A program made the position numbers and the translations under genes. From positions 7,564,001-7,628,000 of the forward strand of contig NC_092329.1 in NCBI RefSeq assembly GCF_036785885.1: a stretch of DNA of 64,000 bases. Direction: 5' to 3'. Numbering within the stretch: position 1 is the stretch's first letter; the number at the start of each line of letters is the position of its first letter. The notes under the pieces were generated by a model. That model was not told the DNA's origin and ran no database searches. It worked only from the letters and a program-made list of their open reading frames with translations. The DNA comes from Coffea arabica (Eukaryota > Streptophyta > Magnoliopsida > Gentianales > Rubiaceae). Of the stretch, positions 12,646 to 24,240 are shown piece by piece.

Positions 12646-13200
12646 CCAAGATTTTTTCCAAATCAATGGGAAGGAAAGGAAGTATATATATTTGGGGTCA
12701 TGGGCTAATTAGAAAATTAAGTTAACCATTTTGAATCAGTAGTTTTACTTACTTGAACCAATTTATGGACCGAGGACGTCATAGTTAATATCAGAGTGAA
12801 TCCCGTATGGATTCTGCATGAGATGAGACCATCTTTGCAAGGATGCAAAGGTCTCAAGAGAGAGTGAATATGAAACCCCAAGATTTGTCTCACATCACAT
12901 GGTCTCTCAGAAAATACCATTTTTGCAAGGATGCAAAGATCCTAGGGAGGTGAATGTGAGATCCTAAGATTTATCTTACATCCCATGGTTTGTATGCAGA
13001 GTGAAACTGCGAGGATGCAAAGAGCCTAAGAGGGTGAATATGAGCCCCCAAGATTTGTCTTGCATCAATGGGAAGTAATGGAAATATTTTGTATATAAAC
13101 TCGAAACCTATGAATTATTTAGTAATTTGAGTTAATCATTTTGAATATGTGATTCTGTTCGAAAATTACTTGAGCCAGCCTGTGGACCGAAAGCGTTACA
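12646..13200. repeat. Nested direct repeats (~90-bp tandem units plus flanking ~135-bp duplication)
   Basis: Three tandem units carry GGATGCAAAG followed by CCCAAGATTTGTCT-like blocks, near 12840, 12931 and 13013 (spacing about 91 and 83). The array is bracketed by a direct repeat, 12646-12782 and 13065-13198, sharing ATCAATGGGAAG..., GTTAACCATTTTGAAT-like and TGGACCGA blocks. Non-coding. It appears to be a locally duplicated segment. Confidence 0.7.
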
Positions 13201-13550
13201 CTCGGCCATCATCAAATGTGGCAGAATTCGCCCTAAGCCTTTCCTTATTTCTGATACATGTATTTTCTTCACGTAATTTGCCGGCTAAGGATTCTTGCCG
13301 AATGTTAAAGGGATTAATTTGAAAAAAACTAAGTATATTTTTCCCGTCCATTTTGTCTTCAATACGACAATAGCACAAATATCAGCCGAATACTTAAATA
13401 CTCCTCTAACAGCACATTCTTAAAAAAGGAATTGCGCCAGAATCTCCACATGTAAATCTTGATTTTGAATGTGTCTTAAGCCTAATGTCATTGTCATGAA
13501 TCTGCTAATTAAAATATTCATTACATCGCAATTGAAATGATTGGACAAGC
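13201..13550. other. Upstream region of the NIP locus
   Basis: No gene is seen. The minus-strand frame at 13196-13378 has no known motif. Confidence 0.5.
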
Positions 13551-13554
13551 CTAG

Positions 13555-13563
13555 TATAAATAG
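13555..13563 (+). promoter_or_regulatory. Likely TATA box of the NIP locus
   Basis: TATAAATAG lies about 130 bp upstream of the NIP start codon, a usual distance for a plant core promoter with a 100-nt leader. The match is to consensus only; no transcript evidence. Confidence 0.5.
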
Positions 13564-13686
13564 CAACACTCGATTACTAAATCAGTGTGCCTAATACAAC
13601 TAGCCTGCTAGTGAAAAAGGAAAAAGAAAAATTTACTACTAGCCTGATTTGCACCAAGGCCAACCAACGGGAGACCATCACCTACC

Positions 13687-15054
13687 ATGGCCTATAAGCC
13701 CGACTCACCTTCAATAGTTGGCATGAATTCTCCAACAAGGAATTCCCGTGATGACTTGTATATGGTGGAGCAAGCAAAGGAAACTGTTAAGCGAATAATG
13801 TTCGCCAAAAAGGTTCCAAAGCCTGAGTCACCTTCAAACTATCAGAAGGTGATCAGTTTAGCTTTGTTGATTATTACGCATCATGTACTACTGATAGTGT
13901 GATTTCCATATAGTTTTTGCGTACTGAAATTTATCATTTACTTTGTGAAACACGCTCTTGCAGAGCTGGTTGGCACCTACATATTCACATTTATGGGTTG
14001 TGGATCGGCTCTTGTTGATAGGATAACTCCGCTGACAATTGTTGGTATAGGACTCATCTGGGGTCTGGTCATAATGGCTCTAATATATGCACTTGGGCAC
14101 GTCTCAGGTGCCCACTTCAACCCTGCAGTCACCATTGCTTTCGGTGCAGCTTCTAGACTTCCTTTGGTGCAGGTAGAAAAATTTCTTTCCACATGCAGTA
14201 ATTACAACATTTCAAACTAAGTGCATGAAGCAATCTGCTAGTACTAAAAAAATACACAGTTTTTGCTTTCTTTCCATGTATCAGTTTGTGATTAGGATGC
14301 ATCCTGGCATGTGATTGTTTTGTAGGTGGCTATCTATGTTGTCTCCCAGTTGAATGGTTCGACGCTTGCATGCCTAACCTTGAGGGTGTTATTCCATGGC
14401 CAACATGATATACTTCCTACTCTTACTCAGTACAGAAGTTCAACCAGTGATCTTGAAGCAATAGCATGGGAATCATTATCACTTTCATTCTAATGTTCAT
14501 CATCTGTGGAGCAGCAACCGATGATCGCTCAGCAAGTAATTCTTCAAAAAATGACTAAAAGCTAAATGCATTATATCGAGTATATAACCGTACAAGTATC
14601 GACTTGCCTCATTTATTTTATGCAAGCTAGTTTTGCTGTTGTAGAAACTTTTCTTGTGATCTCTGATGAAAAGCTTTGTTTGATTCATGAAAACAGAACA
14701 AGGCATTATCTGGAGTGGCAGCCGGAGTTACCATGTTGTTTAATGTTATCATAGCCGGGTAAATTCAAGTTCTTGTATGACCAATTCTTTCCGTCTCCCT
14801 TGAAAAGGCAAAAGAGCGTAAATGAAAAATGCAGACCCATCACTGGAGCATCAATGAATCCTGGAAGAAGCATAGGTCCTGCAATAGCATCTGGTGTCAA
14901 TAAAAAACTTTGGGTCTTCATTGTGGCACCCATCCTTGGAGCCCTGGCTGCAATGCTAGCATACAGTCTCCTTCGCATGCCAGAGCCAAAATCAGAAAAG
15001 GAAGAGAGCACCAATGTCGACCATAATGATTTCTACGTACATCCTGATGTGTGA
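13687..15054 (+). pseudogene. NIP-type aquaporin (NIP1/NIP4-like), frameshifted copy
   Basis: Nodulin-26-like channels conduct glycerol, metalloid acids and some water across plasma or ER membranes. The five-exon NIP layout is visible: 13687-13848, about 13948-14172, 14326-14535, 14697-14758 and 14835-15054. It has the first pore motif in SGAHFNPAVT, the second as SGASMNPGRS (NPG, as in some NIP1 proteins), the helix-2 tryptophan in LIWGLVIMALIY, and a charged tail. Defects: near 14472 one base is missing relative to the expected AWE-F-IITF reading, so exon 3 runs into a stop at once. The exon 3 donor at 14535 and the exon 4 acceptor are out of phase. The only in-phase acceptor for exon 2 (after 13965) would drop the LAE residues that the DNA still encodes. 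A sequencing error could explain the first defect alone. All other regions look well conserved, so any inactivation is recent. Confidence 0.75.
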
Positions 15055-16173
15055 ATGAGATATCCCTCGATATTGAAGCCTGAGGCATCTTTGTATGCAA
15101 ATGGATTCTGCTCTGGTATGGGAATTTCTCATTATTTTTACTACTTCTGTATCCATCAAATGCAAGTACTATCACTTCACAGAGGGAAAGGATATTTTCT
15201 TTAAACCTTTCACAATTTGGAAAACCGACTACACAATTATCCTGTCCACGTTGCACATATTACAGGATGAATAAAAGCATTTCCAAACTGAAAAACTTTC
15301 ATTTCATTTATAAGGCAGGGAGAGTTAATGTTCAACATCCCACTGAGCCACGGACTGTCAAAAATATACCAGGCACACCCTCAGACAAAGCATAGCTAGC
15401 GCACAATCCTACAGTATTTTTCTGATACAGTAATAAGGGACTTCGGGGGAAGAAAAAGGAGATCGCTTTATTGGTGATTATAACATCAGCTATAATCAGC
15501 CTACACTCAGAAAACCAAAACCTCGATCCTATTTAGATTATATCACTACAGCATATCCCTATTCTAAAACACTCATCTGTGCTTAGAGGATATCATACAC
15601 TATACAGCTGAGCCACATCTGCAGCACCGATGGGGCGAGGAGAGAATACAGACAGACCCCCCAATCTGATTTCATAAATTTTGGACACAGTTCCACAGCT
15701 GATTGGGTCAGAGAGGAAGGATGTGAACGCCAGGCATCAGGAGCTAATTTAGCAGTCAGAGGCCAATTGTAACCATCATTTTAGATTGTCCAGCTTTTGC
15801 CTAATAGCTAGTGATTTGTACGGGCTCACCTGTTAGCAATGCACACAAGAATAAGAATTTCTACCACAAATACTGGCATTTAATTGAAAAAAAAAATTAA
15901 AACACAAACTAGATATTTCTTCTTAAAGAGTGTAGACCTCTTTCCTCAGAAATAGCCATTTCAGTGACTTGGTAGATAAATTGAGCAGCAGCAACACTAT
16001 GCATGATCACTAGGCTCTAAGACATTAAGCAAAGGATATAACAATTGAAAAGTTGAAGTAAGAAAACGATACTTGTACAGAACTGATTCGTCATCTTCAT
16101 CTATTTTAAGACAAACTGTAAATACAGAAAGGAAAACAAAATCGAATAACAAATAACAAGATACTAAAAGTGA
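15055..16173. other. Convergent 3' region between NIP and CRY1
   Basis: This should contain the 3' UTRs of the plus-strand NIP copy and the minus-strand CRY1 gene. I see no further gene or RNA gene. Confidence 0.5.
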
Positions 16174-16310
16174 GTTTGTATAGGAGGTTATTTGGAAAAA
16201 ATTTTTGGAGTGACACTATTAGCACTTTTTGTGAAATGACGTCCGTGAAATAAAAAAAAAGTTAGTTGGAAAAATAATAATTGATTGGAAAACACGTTTA
16301 TGATATTTGC
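16174..16310. mobile_element. MITE of the TTTGGATAnnAAATT family (copy 2, partial, inverted)
   Basis: It resembles 47508-47687 in the opposite orientation: GTTTGT...TTATTTGGAAAAAATT, then CACTTTTTGTGAAATGACG, TTGGAAAA and CACGTTTATGAT blocks. The far terminus is not clear. It lies only about 170 bp past the CRY1 stop codon and so may be part of the CRY1 3' UTR. Confidence 0.55.
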
Positions 16311-16482
16311 ACCAGGGGTGTGATTATAAAAAGGAAAAGCACATAAACACCAAGATGATACATATTCTCTTACAAGAAAAGTCCCATTTTGGAGAAACCA
16401 TTCTCTTGATATGGGAATAACCAGCGAGCCCGTCATCAATAAATTTCATAGCCCCATGAATGCTGCAAGATTTATGGATAAC

Positions 16483-19400
16483 TTACCCAGTTTGAGGGAG
16501 CCCCCTCCAGTTCATTAGCTGATGAGACTGCGGATGCCTCTGCAAGTATGAAGCACTAGTTCCTATGCCATTGTCTTCTGCAGCAAATGGATCCGAAAAA
16601 TTTGAACTTGAGGGAGACCAAACTGGAACTATGCCTCCATCCCTTTCTCGTCTACCACTGCTGGAAGATTCTGCTGTTGAGTCCTCAGAGTTTCTTCGTC
16701 CTATTGTAAAATTATATACAGGCATAATGTTGTTACTCTGAACTGTGTGCCTGGGAGGGCGGGTAGTTACTTCTCTTGCAGGTTCTTCAGTTACATTAAC
16801 AGTTCTTGGCACTTCTGCTCTATTTTCTACAGAATTTCTCATATAAAATGAAGTTTCATCATATTCCGTTCTCACCAATGATGAAGTCATGCTTGGGACC
16901 ATCTGATCTTCATAACGTCGGATGGTTGTGGTTGCAGCATTATTATTTCTAGCAGGTTCCTGATCCATCTCCACTTGCATGTCCTGAGGAAAGGCAAAGG
17001 GGCCTGATTCAGAGGAGTCCCCAAGTCCTTCTTCTGTTCCATTTTCAAGTGCAGCTCTTGACACTGCTGCATTCTGCCACATCTGTGAAAGCGCCTCTTG
17101 CAACCTGACCTTTGCTGCATCTATTTCAACAATTGGAAGAGGATAATTGGAACCTAGTTCAACACCAGCAGCTTGGAGGACTGATTCTGGTGCGTCCCAA
17201 GGATGGTGTATCCAATCAGTAGGTAGCCTAGCAAGTTCAGGAAGCCATCTTCGAACATACTCTCCATGGGGATCAAATTTATATCCCTCAAACTGCAAGA
17301 AATAATAGATAACAGAAATATTCTTATCATTTTTTGCAATGGTTCCACAAATCAAATACTAATGTGATCAGAAAATGATGCAAGTGCAATCAAATTCTAT
17401 AGCATCGCATCATGCATTTTGTTAGGCTGATATGCATAAAACACAGAAACAAGTGGTAGTCGTAATCCATTCTCTCCCTGTAAGTACTAAAACCATGACG
17501 GGACTACTATTACACCATGCTAAATTCTACAGGAAGATCCGTTTACAGAGTGGAGCTATGCGAGAGCTTCATGCTCTATTTTTCCCTCTTCTTTGTTCCA
17601 TCGAGACTCAGAAGTCTCTGCTGATTTATCATAAAAACAGTAACTTAAAACTTTAAAATGCAGATTGGAACCAAGTAAAACCATTGCTCCACATTAGGTT
17701 AACCAGGGCTCCAGTCCACTAAAGTAATCAAGGCATTGTCCAAGACTAGTGAGGAGTAAAAAGGCCATCAACACTAAAGGTTGCTTCCCCAACTTGAAGA
17801 GTAAAATGAGAAACCACACCCAACATTTAAATGGATCGTTTAGGGAGCAAAAATTCCAAATGTCTGCAGAGGCATATCCAAACTAAACCAACAATTATTT
17901 TATGCAAGCACAATTCTAACCTGTGGATTATCAATGCGGTCAAACTCACGACTATCAGGGAGAGTACCAGAAATATATTGCCAACCAAGAGCATCACTCT
18001 CGAGATCTGCATCCAGTAGTGTGTCCCAGAAATACTTCATACCCCACCTCCAGGGGAGTTGCAGAACCTTAACAAAGAAACTAGAGACAACAACTCGTAT
18101 TCGATCATGTAGCCAACCAGTTGCCCAAAGCTCTCTCATACCAGCATCTACTAAAGGATAACCAGTTCTTCCTTGCCTCCATGCCTTAAAGTATCCCTCA
18201 TCCACTACCCAAGGGAAATACTTTAGGTGGCCAAGCAGGGGCCTTTCATGGCTGTAAGGATGATTGAAGCTCATGTATCTTGAATATTCTCTGAGACCAA
18301 TAGACTTGAGGAATAGGTTGACACTCTCTTCACCAGCTTTATTTCCCTCATTGGCCCATAGAACTTGCTTGATGCGAACAAGATGGAAAACCTTTCTTAC
18401 ACTGACTTCCCCAAAATGTAAACGGGGAGAAAGAAACGAGGTTGTGGCGCTATCGGCCTTTCGGCGGTTCTTTGAGTACTCAATTAGTGCCCCATTAATG
18501 AAGGTAGTTAGTGCCTTGTCAGCATTACTCCACCCAGGCGACCATGCTCGAGCGAGAAGTGCATTACTTCCTTTTTCTGACTCATCTTCAAAGACTAAAA
18601 TGTCCGAAGGGCATCCAGTGACGTCTCCTGAAATAGTATGGACAACAGTTTACTACAGTTGCATTTAAGAAAAAAAGACAACGGAAAATGATAATCACAA
18701 AGGAGAGCAAAGTATAGACGAACGATGGAAGCTTAATAACATGACAAGACACTCAGCTGAATCAGTCAACTAATACCAATAAATCACTCTAACAAACTGA
18801 CATACTTTGTTGAAGTTCATTCACAGCTAAAAGCCTTTCGGTGGCTGATTAAGGTTGCAAGTCAACTTTTGAAGACTGTATACTGATTGAAACAAACGTC
18901 AGTGGGGAAATTTGTTCATCTTTGAGGAGGGTAATTAGCACGCCGAAATCAATAAATTGGACACAATTTCTACAAGAATATGAATGCTGCAGTGGTTTAT
19001 TCTTCCCTAAAGGTTATCATTTTAACTTTGCCTAACAAGAGATGACTTCCCACCAATGTCAACAAAATAAAAGGCTAAGTAGAAAATCCTCTATAGCAAT
19101 TTTAGTTTTCTAGCCAGAGGAATGGATAGTTATGAAGGTTCTATCTGCAGATGTAAAAAAAATAAAAAAGTGTTTCCTCAAGTATGCCACATTGCTAGTA
19201 ATGTCATCCCTCAAAAGGCATGGAAGCTAATGAACAATTACATAAAAGTTTCTGTGCGATTAAAGTAAAACCATCAGATGCAGGGTTTAAAATGCATGAT
19301 AAATTTGGAAAAATTTGTAAAACATCAGATCCTGGATTTTCAAACAATTAAACTTTCTACAAGGAATGCATCATAGACTCCAGTCCATATTCTGTTTTCC

Positions 19401-21595
19401 ATTATTTTAGCCATTTTTGCGTTTGGAATCTTTTCACTGATGGAGCAAAAAACAGTTTAAGTACTCACCATTTCTGTCTGGATAAATTTCGATGCAGATA
19501 AGACATGCTGACCTTGAAAAGTTTAACAATTGAAATTGACTATTTCAAGTCGAGCAAACCCATAAAAATTCAAGAAAATTACTATTGATATATTTTTATG
19601 CAAGGAAAAGAAAAACACACTCACACACATTTAATACGTATACAAACCAGAGATAATTCTTTTGGGCGGAAGCAGTGGAGAGTCGGGGTCGTAAGGCATG
19701 CTGAGGCATCTCTCCCAGAAAGATGCAAAAGTTCTGAATGGACGACCTTCCTCATCGTGGATTTCCCAAGGTTCATAAAACAGGTCAGCATTAAAGGAGC
19801 GTACAGCTACACCTTGAGCTGTTAGAACTTCCTTTGCACGGTGATCCCGGACAAGCGACAAGGGGTCTACATCATATAAAAACCAGGTAAGGTATCATGT
19901 GTTCACCTTAATGTAACTAAAAACAATAAGTGAAGAATGAATAAGCTTTCAGAGTTCAAACGCTTAATTTAGACAACAAGCTTCTGAGATGACATTAATG
20001 AGGATCATATTTTAGAGAGTTAATATCTAAATTAAGTTAGGCGGCACTCAATTTACAAGTACAGAAGTCAGCAGGAAATAAGACAACCAAGAGACCATAT
20101 TCTCAGCTAGAGTTCCATAATTAGTAAATGGGACAAATTACCTTTTATTCCTTATGATTTCGTGTTTTATCACACAGCCTCCTATAATTTAAAAACCTAT
20201 ATATAACCCCTCTTATGATTTGAATTAAATTGTCACCGTTAATTTTTTCGATAAAACTAACGGTCAATAGTAGAAAGTCAAATTCAAACTAATAAATCGA
20301 CAAATTTACCGTTTCATTATTTTTTTTCCCTCCAAACATAAAAAAGAAGAAATTGAAATAAAAAATAGATAAATAAGAAACAAAAAATGCCATTAAAGAT
20401 TTGGTTAAAAAACCTATAATGATATTTGTAATAAAAAAAGTTCAGGTACTTTTTGTTTCTTGTTTATTTGTCCCTTCCATCTTTTTTGTTTATTATTTAT
20501 TTATTTTTATTTCCTTTTCCATCTCTTTGTATTCGGAGAAAATTAAGATTTTGTAAATCAAAGTATAGGTTTTCAAAATCATCCCTTTTCTTCTCCAAAA
20601 GAGAGAGAGAGAGAGAGACGAAGAAAGAAAGAAAAGGAAAAAAGAAAACAAAGCATTGAAAGGGTGAATTTGTTAATTTATTAGTTTGATTTCGACTTTT
20701 CACTGTTGACCTTTAGCTTTAATGAAAAAACCAATAGATCACACCTTAACACAAATTACGAGAAAGTTACATATAAATTTTTAATCTATTGAGGTTATAT
20801 GATAAAGTATGAAATTACAAGAGTTAAAAAATAATTTACCCTTAGTAAATATTAACTCCAAGAACAAACATACATATCTTTATCGCGACAATCAAAATCT
20901 TTTTTTTTTTTTTTTTTAAGGAAAAGACAATCCAAATCTCATTCCTAAAAAGGGAACAGGAACCTAACTGCTCATTAATTTGTTAAAGATGTGCATTACA
21001 TTAATGTAAAGAAGAGACCCACGAGCAACTATAAAGAAAAACTGGAAAAGTATATAAATAAGCACAAATTACTTCCGATGCCAATGATTGCTTTTTGAAA
21101 AAACCAGTAGACATTGAACTCATGTAAGCAGTTGAATATAAAATAATCAGAAAACAGAACCGGAGAATTAAAATACACAAAAGGGCCAATAAAAATATTA
21201 ACAAAACAAGAAAGTTAATATTAAATGCTTATGAGACAAATCAACATGATCCAACCACCCATAAACTGAAGCCAAAACTCACCATATAAATGGTTGAAGA
21301 AGAGCTGAGTAGCTCCAGTAGACTTGATAACTTCAAGTAATGTAGAAATAGTATTGCTAGATCTCTTTGTGATAAGTGCAGTGCCAAGGCTCCTCAAAGA
21401 AGAATCAAGATGGGCTAAACTCTGCTTGAGCCACCATCTTGAGACCCTTCCAGGATAGAAGTGACCCTCTTCCTCAGGTGACCAAATAAACACAGCAACA
21501 ACTGCTCCAGCTCTAACTCCAGCTGCTAAGGCTGGATTATCTTCTACTCTCAGATCCCTTCTGAACCATACAATACTACAACCCCCACTTGACAT
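16483..21595 (-). CDS. CRY1: Cryptochrome 1 blue-light receptor
   Basis: FAD-binding photoreceptor controlling photomorphogenesis. Coding exons on the minus strand: 21283-21595, 19648-19866, 17921-18627 and 16483-17292, all GT-AG and in phase, giving 682 aa; Arabidopsis CRY1 has 681. Residues 1-490 are the photolyase-homologous region: VWFRRDLRVEDNPALAAG at the start, PGRVSRWWLKQSL, FNADLFYEPWE, the FAD-site stretch YPLVDAGMRELWATGWLHDR, and DALGWQYISGTLPDSREFDR. The C-terminal extension holds the COP1-binding VP motif (DQMVP, about residue 542) and the acidic/STAES block (STAESSSSGRRERDGG, about 618), ending in NWRGLPQTG. The start was chosen at the first Met, giving MSSGGCSIVWFRRD. Intron 1 (19867-21282) carries a 712-bp MITE. 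The stop codon overlaps a perfect donor sequence (see findings). The gene looks intact and functional. Confidence 0.97.
20121..20850. mobile_element. Mutator-like MITE in CRY1 intron 1, with 9-bp target duplication
   Basis: The element spans 20130-20841 (712 bp). Its terminal inverted repeats are about 190 bp long: GGGACAAATTACC at the left, and GGGTAAATTATTT as the reverse complement of the right. It is flanked by identical 9-mers TTAGTAAAT at 20121-20129 and 20842-20850. A 9-bp duplication with long inverted repeats is typical of the Mutator superfamily. No transposase. A (GA)n run is in the middle near 20600-20618. Diverged fragments of the same family occur at about 4420-4610 and 22860-22948. 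Confidence 0.85.
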
Positions 21596-23616
21596 CTCCC
21601 AAAATTGTTTTCAAGAAGCTAACTTTTTTTTTTCTATCAACTCTCTCTGTCCTATCTTCAAACCATACTATTACGTGCCTGCGTCGGATGACTATACAAT
21701 TAATCTTATCCTTTTCACTGTTCCCTCAACCTTTCCCCATGTGGTGAGATGGATGATTTCAGGTTGCAATATAGAAAGATTGCATCTTTCTAAGGGGAAA
21801 GAGCTCAGGAAAAACTTGTGTAATTTCTCCCAATATCTGGGTGAATCTTTGTTTCTCTGAACTTGACACTGGACAAATTGGGATTGGTATAACAGGGAGG
21901 CTGCTAAACAACTAGGGAGAGAGAGAGGAGAGAAATACAGAGTGGAGGTGATTGGTTAAGCTAGTGGGGTTGCTATAGACTGACAGGCCAATTGCAACCA
22001 CAACTTTTCTGTTTTCCTAGATTTTTTTTTTTTTAAATATATATCTTTTCACTTCCTCTTATCCTAAGCAAGAAAACAAAAATCGCGTCTCACACACAGC
22101 CCTCTAGTGACTTCTCTCAGTCTCGTACCCATTTGACAGGGTGGAAAATTTTATGCAGTTTCTTGAAAAATTTGCTGAACAGCTCAGTGTGCAATACGAA
22201 AAGTCATGTGGGCAGAATATGTACAAAATGACAAATGTTGTGATTTCTTCGCTCTGAATTATTGCAAATTGAAAGTGATCTGAGAGCTTATACTTTTCTA
22301 TCGTCATGCCATGTTGCTCCCTGCAAATGAATGAATAACTTGACACACTTGTTGATTGTTCCTTGTACAATCCTGTATGTGTAGGTTTCCTTGTACAATC
22401 CTTGAGTATTTATAATGTTAGACTCAAAAAGGTAACGAGCTTAGATATCTTCCCTGAGTTTGGTGACACAGTATTTATGTAAGTCTCTCCATGTCCTGAA
22501 AGGCTTCAAAGAGTGATTTCTTCAATTATTCCTAAAGATATGGAAACGACACACCATTAATAACACAATTTGGATTTTGCCTTTTTAGTGTGGTGGGCCT
22601 TGGCTCCTTTACCAAGCAGACCTCCAGATTCCCGTCTTACTGCAGATTGACTTCATCTCTTCTTCTGTTTATTTTTTCCTTTCACACTAAACGGTGTTGG
22701 AAGTTCGATTCTTTTTCCACTTTGGAAAATTACTTGATATTTTCATCCATGAAAGCCTGCATTCGTTTTTGGGTTTTCTTCTTCTTTTTGTCTAAAAATA
22801 TGATGATATTAGCAGAATCACTATGATTTTTTGTGGATTAGACTTCATTTATATCAATTTTAACTTTTGTTTTATATATAACTTTTGAAATTATAGAGAA
22901 GTTATGTAGAAAAACACTAAATCATAGGGAGTAATGTGGAATTTGCCCTAAATAAAAAGCTGCGAATTAAGCATGACTTCACCAATGGTAGAGCCAAGAC
23001 CTTATGATTAGGAGGGCAAAATTACACGAGCCGATAACATACGACTTGAGTTTTAATTCTTGTTATTCAAAAGAAAAATTAGACAAAGGTTATTCTTATC
23101 TTGTTGCACTTAGTTTCAAAAGTCTTCACATTCTTATTCATTCAAGTGACATTCTTCACTTTTCAAATAGGACAATGGAAAATTTTTTATATTTTTATGG
23201 GGGTAATACGGAGTAAAAGAAAATTTTATAAAATTCAGGGGATGCAAATATGAGACTAGTTAAAAATTATAAAAACCTCTATTGCCTAATTTCTAATTTT
23301 TGAAAGTTGAGGAGAAGTAATTGCCCACCCTCACAATCATTTGGCCCCTCCTCTGGACTCCACACTATTTAATCTTCTCCGGCTACCACATTATCTATAA
23401 GTCTACAATATTTAGATTTCTCCATTATCCATACCCTTTAATATTTTTACACACTTGCAATTTCCTTAATATTATTGAATATTATCCATGGCTACAAGAA
23501 AGATCTGAGCTCGCGGCTTGCCCTCTGCAGACAAAAGCTGGACACCCTTGAATGGACCACGCACCTCTCATCAAGATATCACCTACTAGTTTAGCAAGTA
23601 CCAATAGTTCTATGCT
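21596..23616. other. CRY1 upstream region and intergenic DNA
   Basis: It contains the CRY1 5' UTR/promoter on the minus strand (from 21596) and no recognisable gene. A fragment of the CRY1-intron MITE family lies at 22860-22948 in reverse orientation (its end reads TTTGCCC on the plus strand). Other short frames show no motif. Confidence 0.5.
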
Positions 23617-24240
23617 TTGTCTCAATCTGATAATATCGAAGCTTGGGATCTCTCGAGTTGCCCGGCCTCTTCCCCCAAGATGACCCTTGTCAAATCTGAG
23701 ATGCCCTGCCTTCACTGGTGCCTCCTCCTAAGGAGAGAAGGCGAAAAGAGAGCTCAACTAAGTCGGAGAAATTATCTCGCAGATTCTTTGGGTGAATTGT
23801 TACTTGTCTTGAGGTTTCTTAACACATTCGAGTCGGATTTTACCTAAGAAAGTATACTTATAACAGTTGACAAAATGCCATGAAGGTTTCGAGCTGGATT
23901 TTGATACCAAGGAATGGGTTAAAATGGAAACCTCAGAGGGCAGGACTTTCGTTGTGGGCAATAAGTAACAACAAATGCATTTCTGTACATGCTGCTGATT
24001 ACCCCGGATTGAGAGAAGATTCCATCTATTTCAGCCGTCTAGATGCTGAAATAGATATAAAGCCAGACAGAACACCTAGTGAATATGACGTCTTAACTAA
24101 CTAGACTAATTAGTTCGCATGTGAATCTGAAGCTTATGATTGGGCCTTTTTCAGCTCAAAGCACACAGAACTTGACGTCCTTTACCAGGATGACTACAAA
24201 AGGATCATTCCCCATCCTGTCTGGATTTTACCTCAGCTGT
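23617..24240 (+). pseudogene. DUF295 / F-box (KIB-type) beta-propeller protein, degraded fragment
   Basis: F-box proteins with a DUF295 C-terminal domain are a large plant family acting as SCF ubiquitin-ligase adaptors. Only the C-terminal domain is recognisable here and it is broken over several frames. 23617-23847 reads DNIEAWDLSS and YLADSLGELLLVLRF, as in the YLVES-GELLLV core. About 23882-23965 reads FELDFDTKEWVKMETSEG. 23970-24105 reads ISVHAADYPGLREDSIYF. About 24143-24240 reads DDYKRIIPHPVWILPQL and a stop. At least three frameshifts separate these blocks, and the F-box and the N-terminal half are absent. The family call rests on motif order recalled from Arabidopsis DUF295 proteins. 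Confidence 0.75.

Noticed and set aside
12192-12661. Two overlapping minus-strand frames as a possible small gene
   Set aside because: They lie in different frames, with no splice sites joining them sensibly and no recognisable domain.
13977-14192. Minus-strand frame opposite NIP exon 2
   Set aside because: It is the antisense shadow of the aquaporin exon with its NPA motif.
14918-15256. 112-codon minus-strand frame over NIP exon 5
   Set aside because: It is antisense to the recognisable aquaporin C-terminus; no motif of its own.
17900-18274. CRY1 exon read as starting at Met 18274
   Set aside because: The frame continues upstream through SPGWSNADKAL and GDVTGCPSD to a proper acceptor at 18627; the Met is internal.
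23482-23715. 77-codon minus-strand frame at the DUF295 remnant
   Set aside because: It is antisense to the degraded domain on the plus strand and matches no known family.
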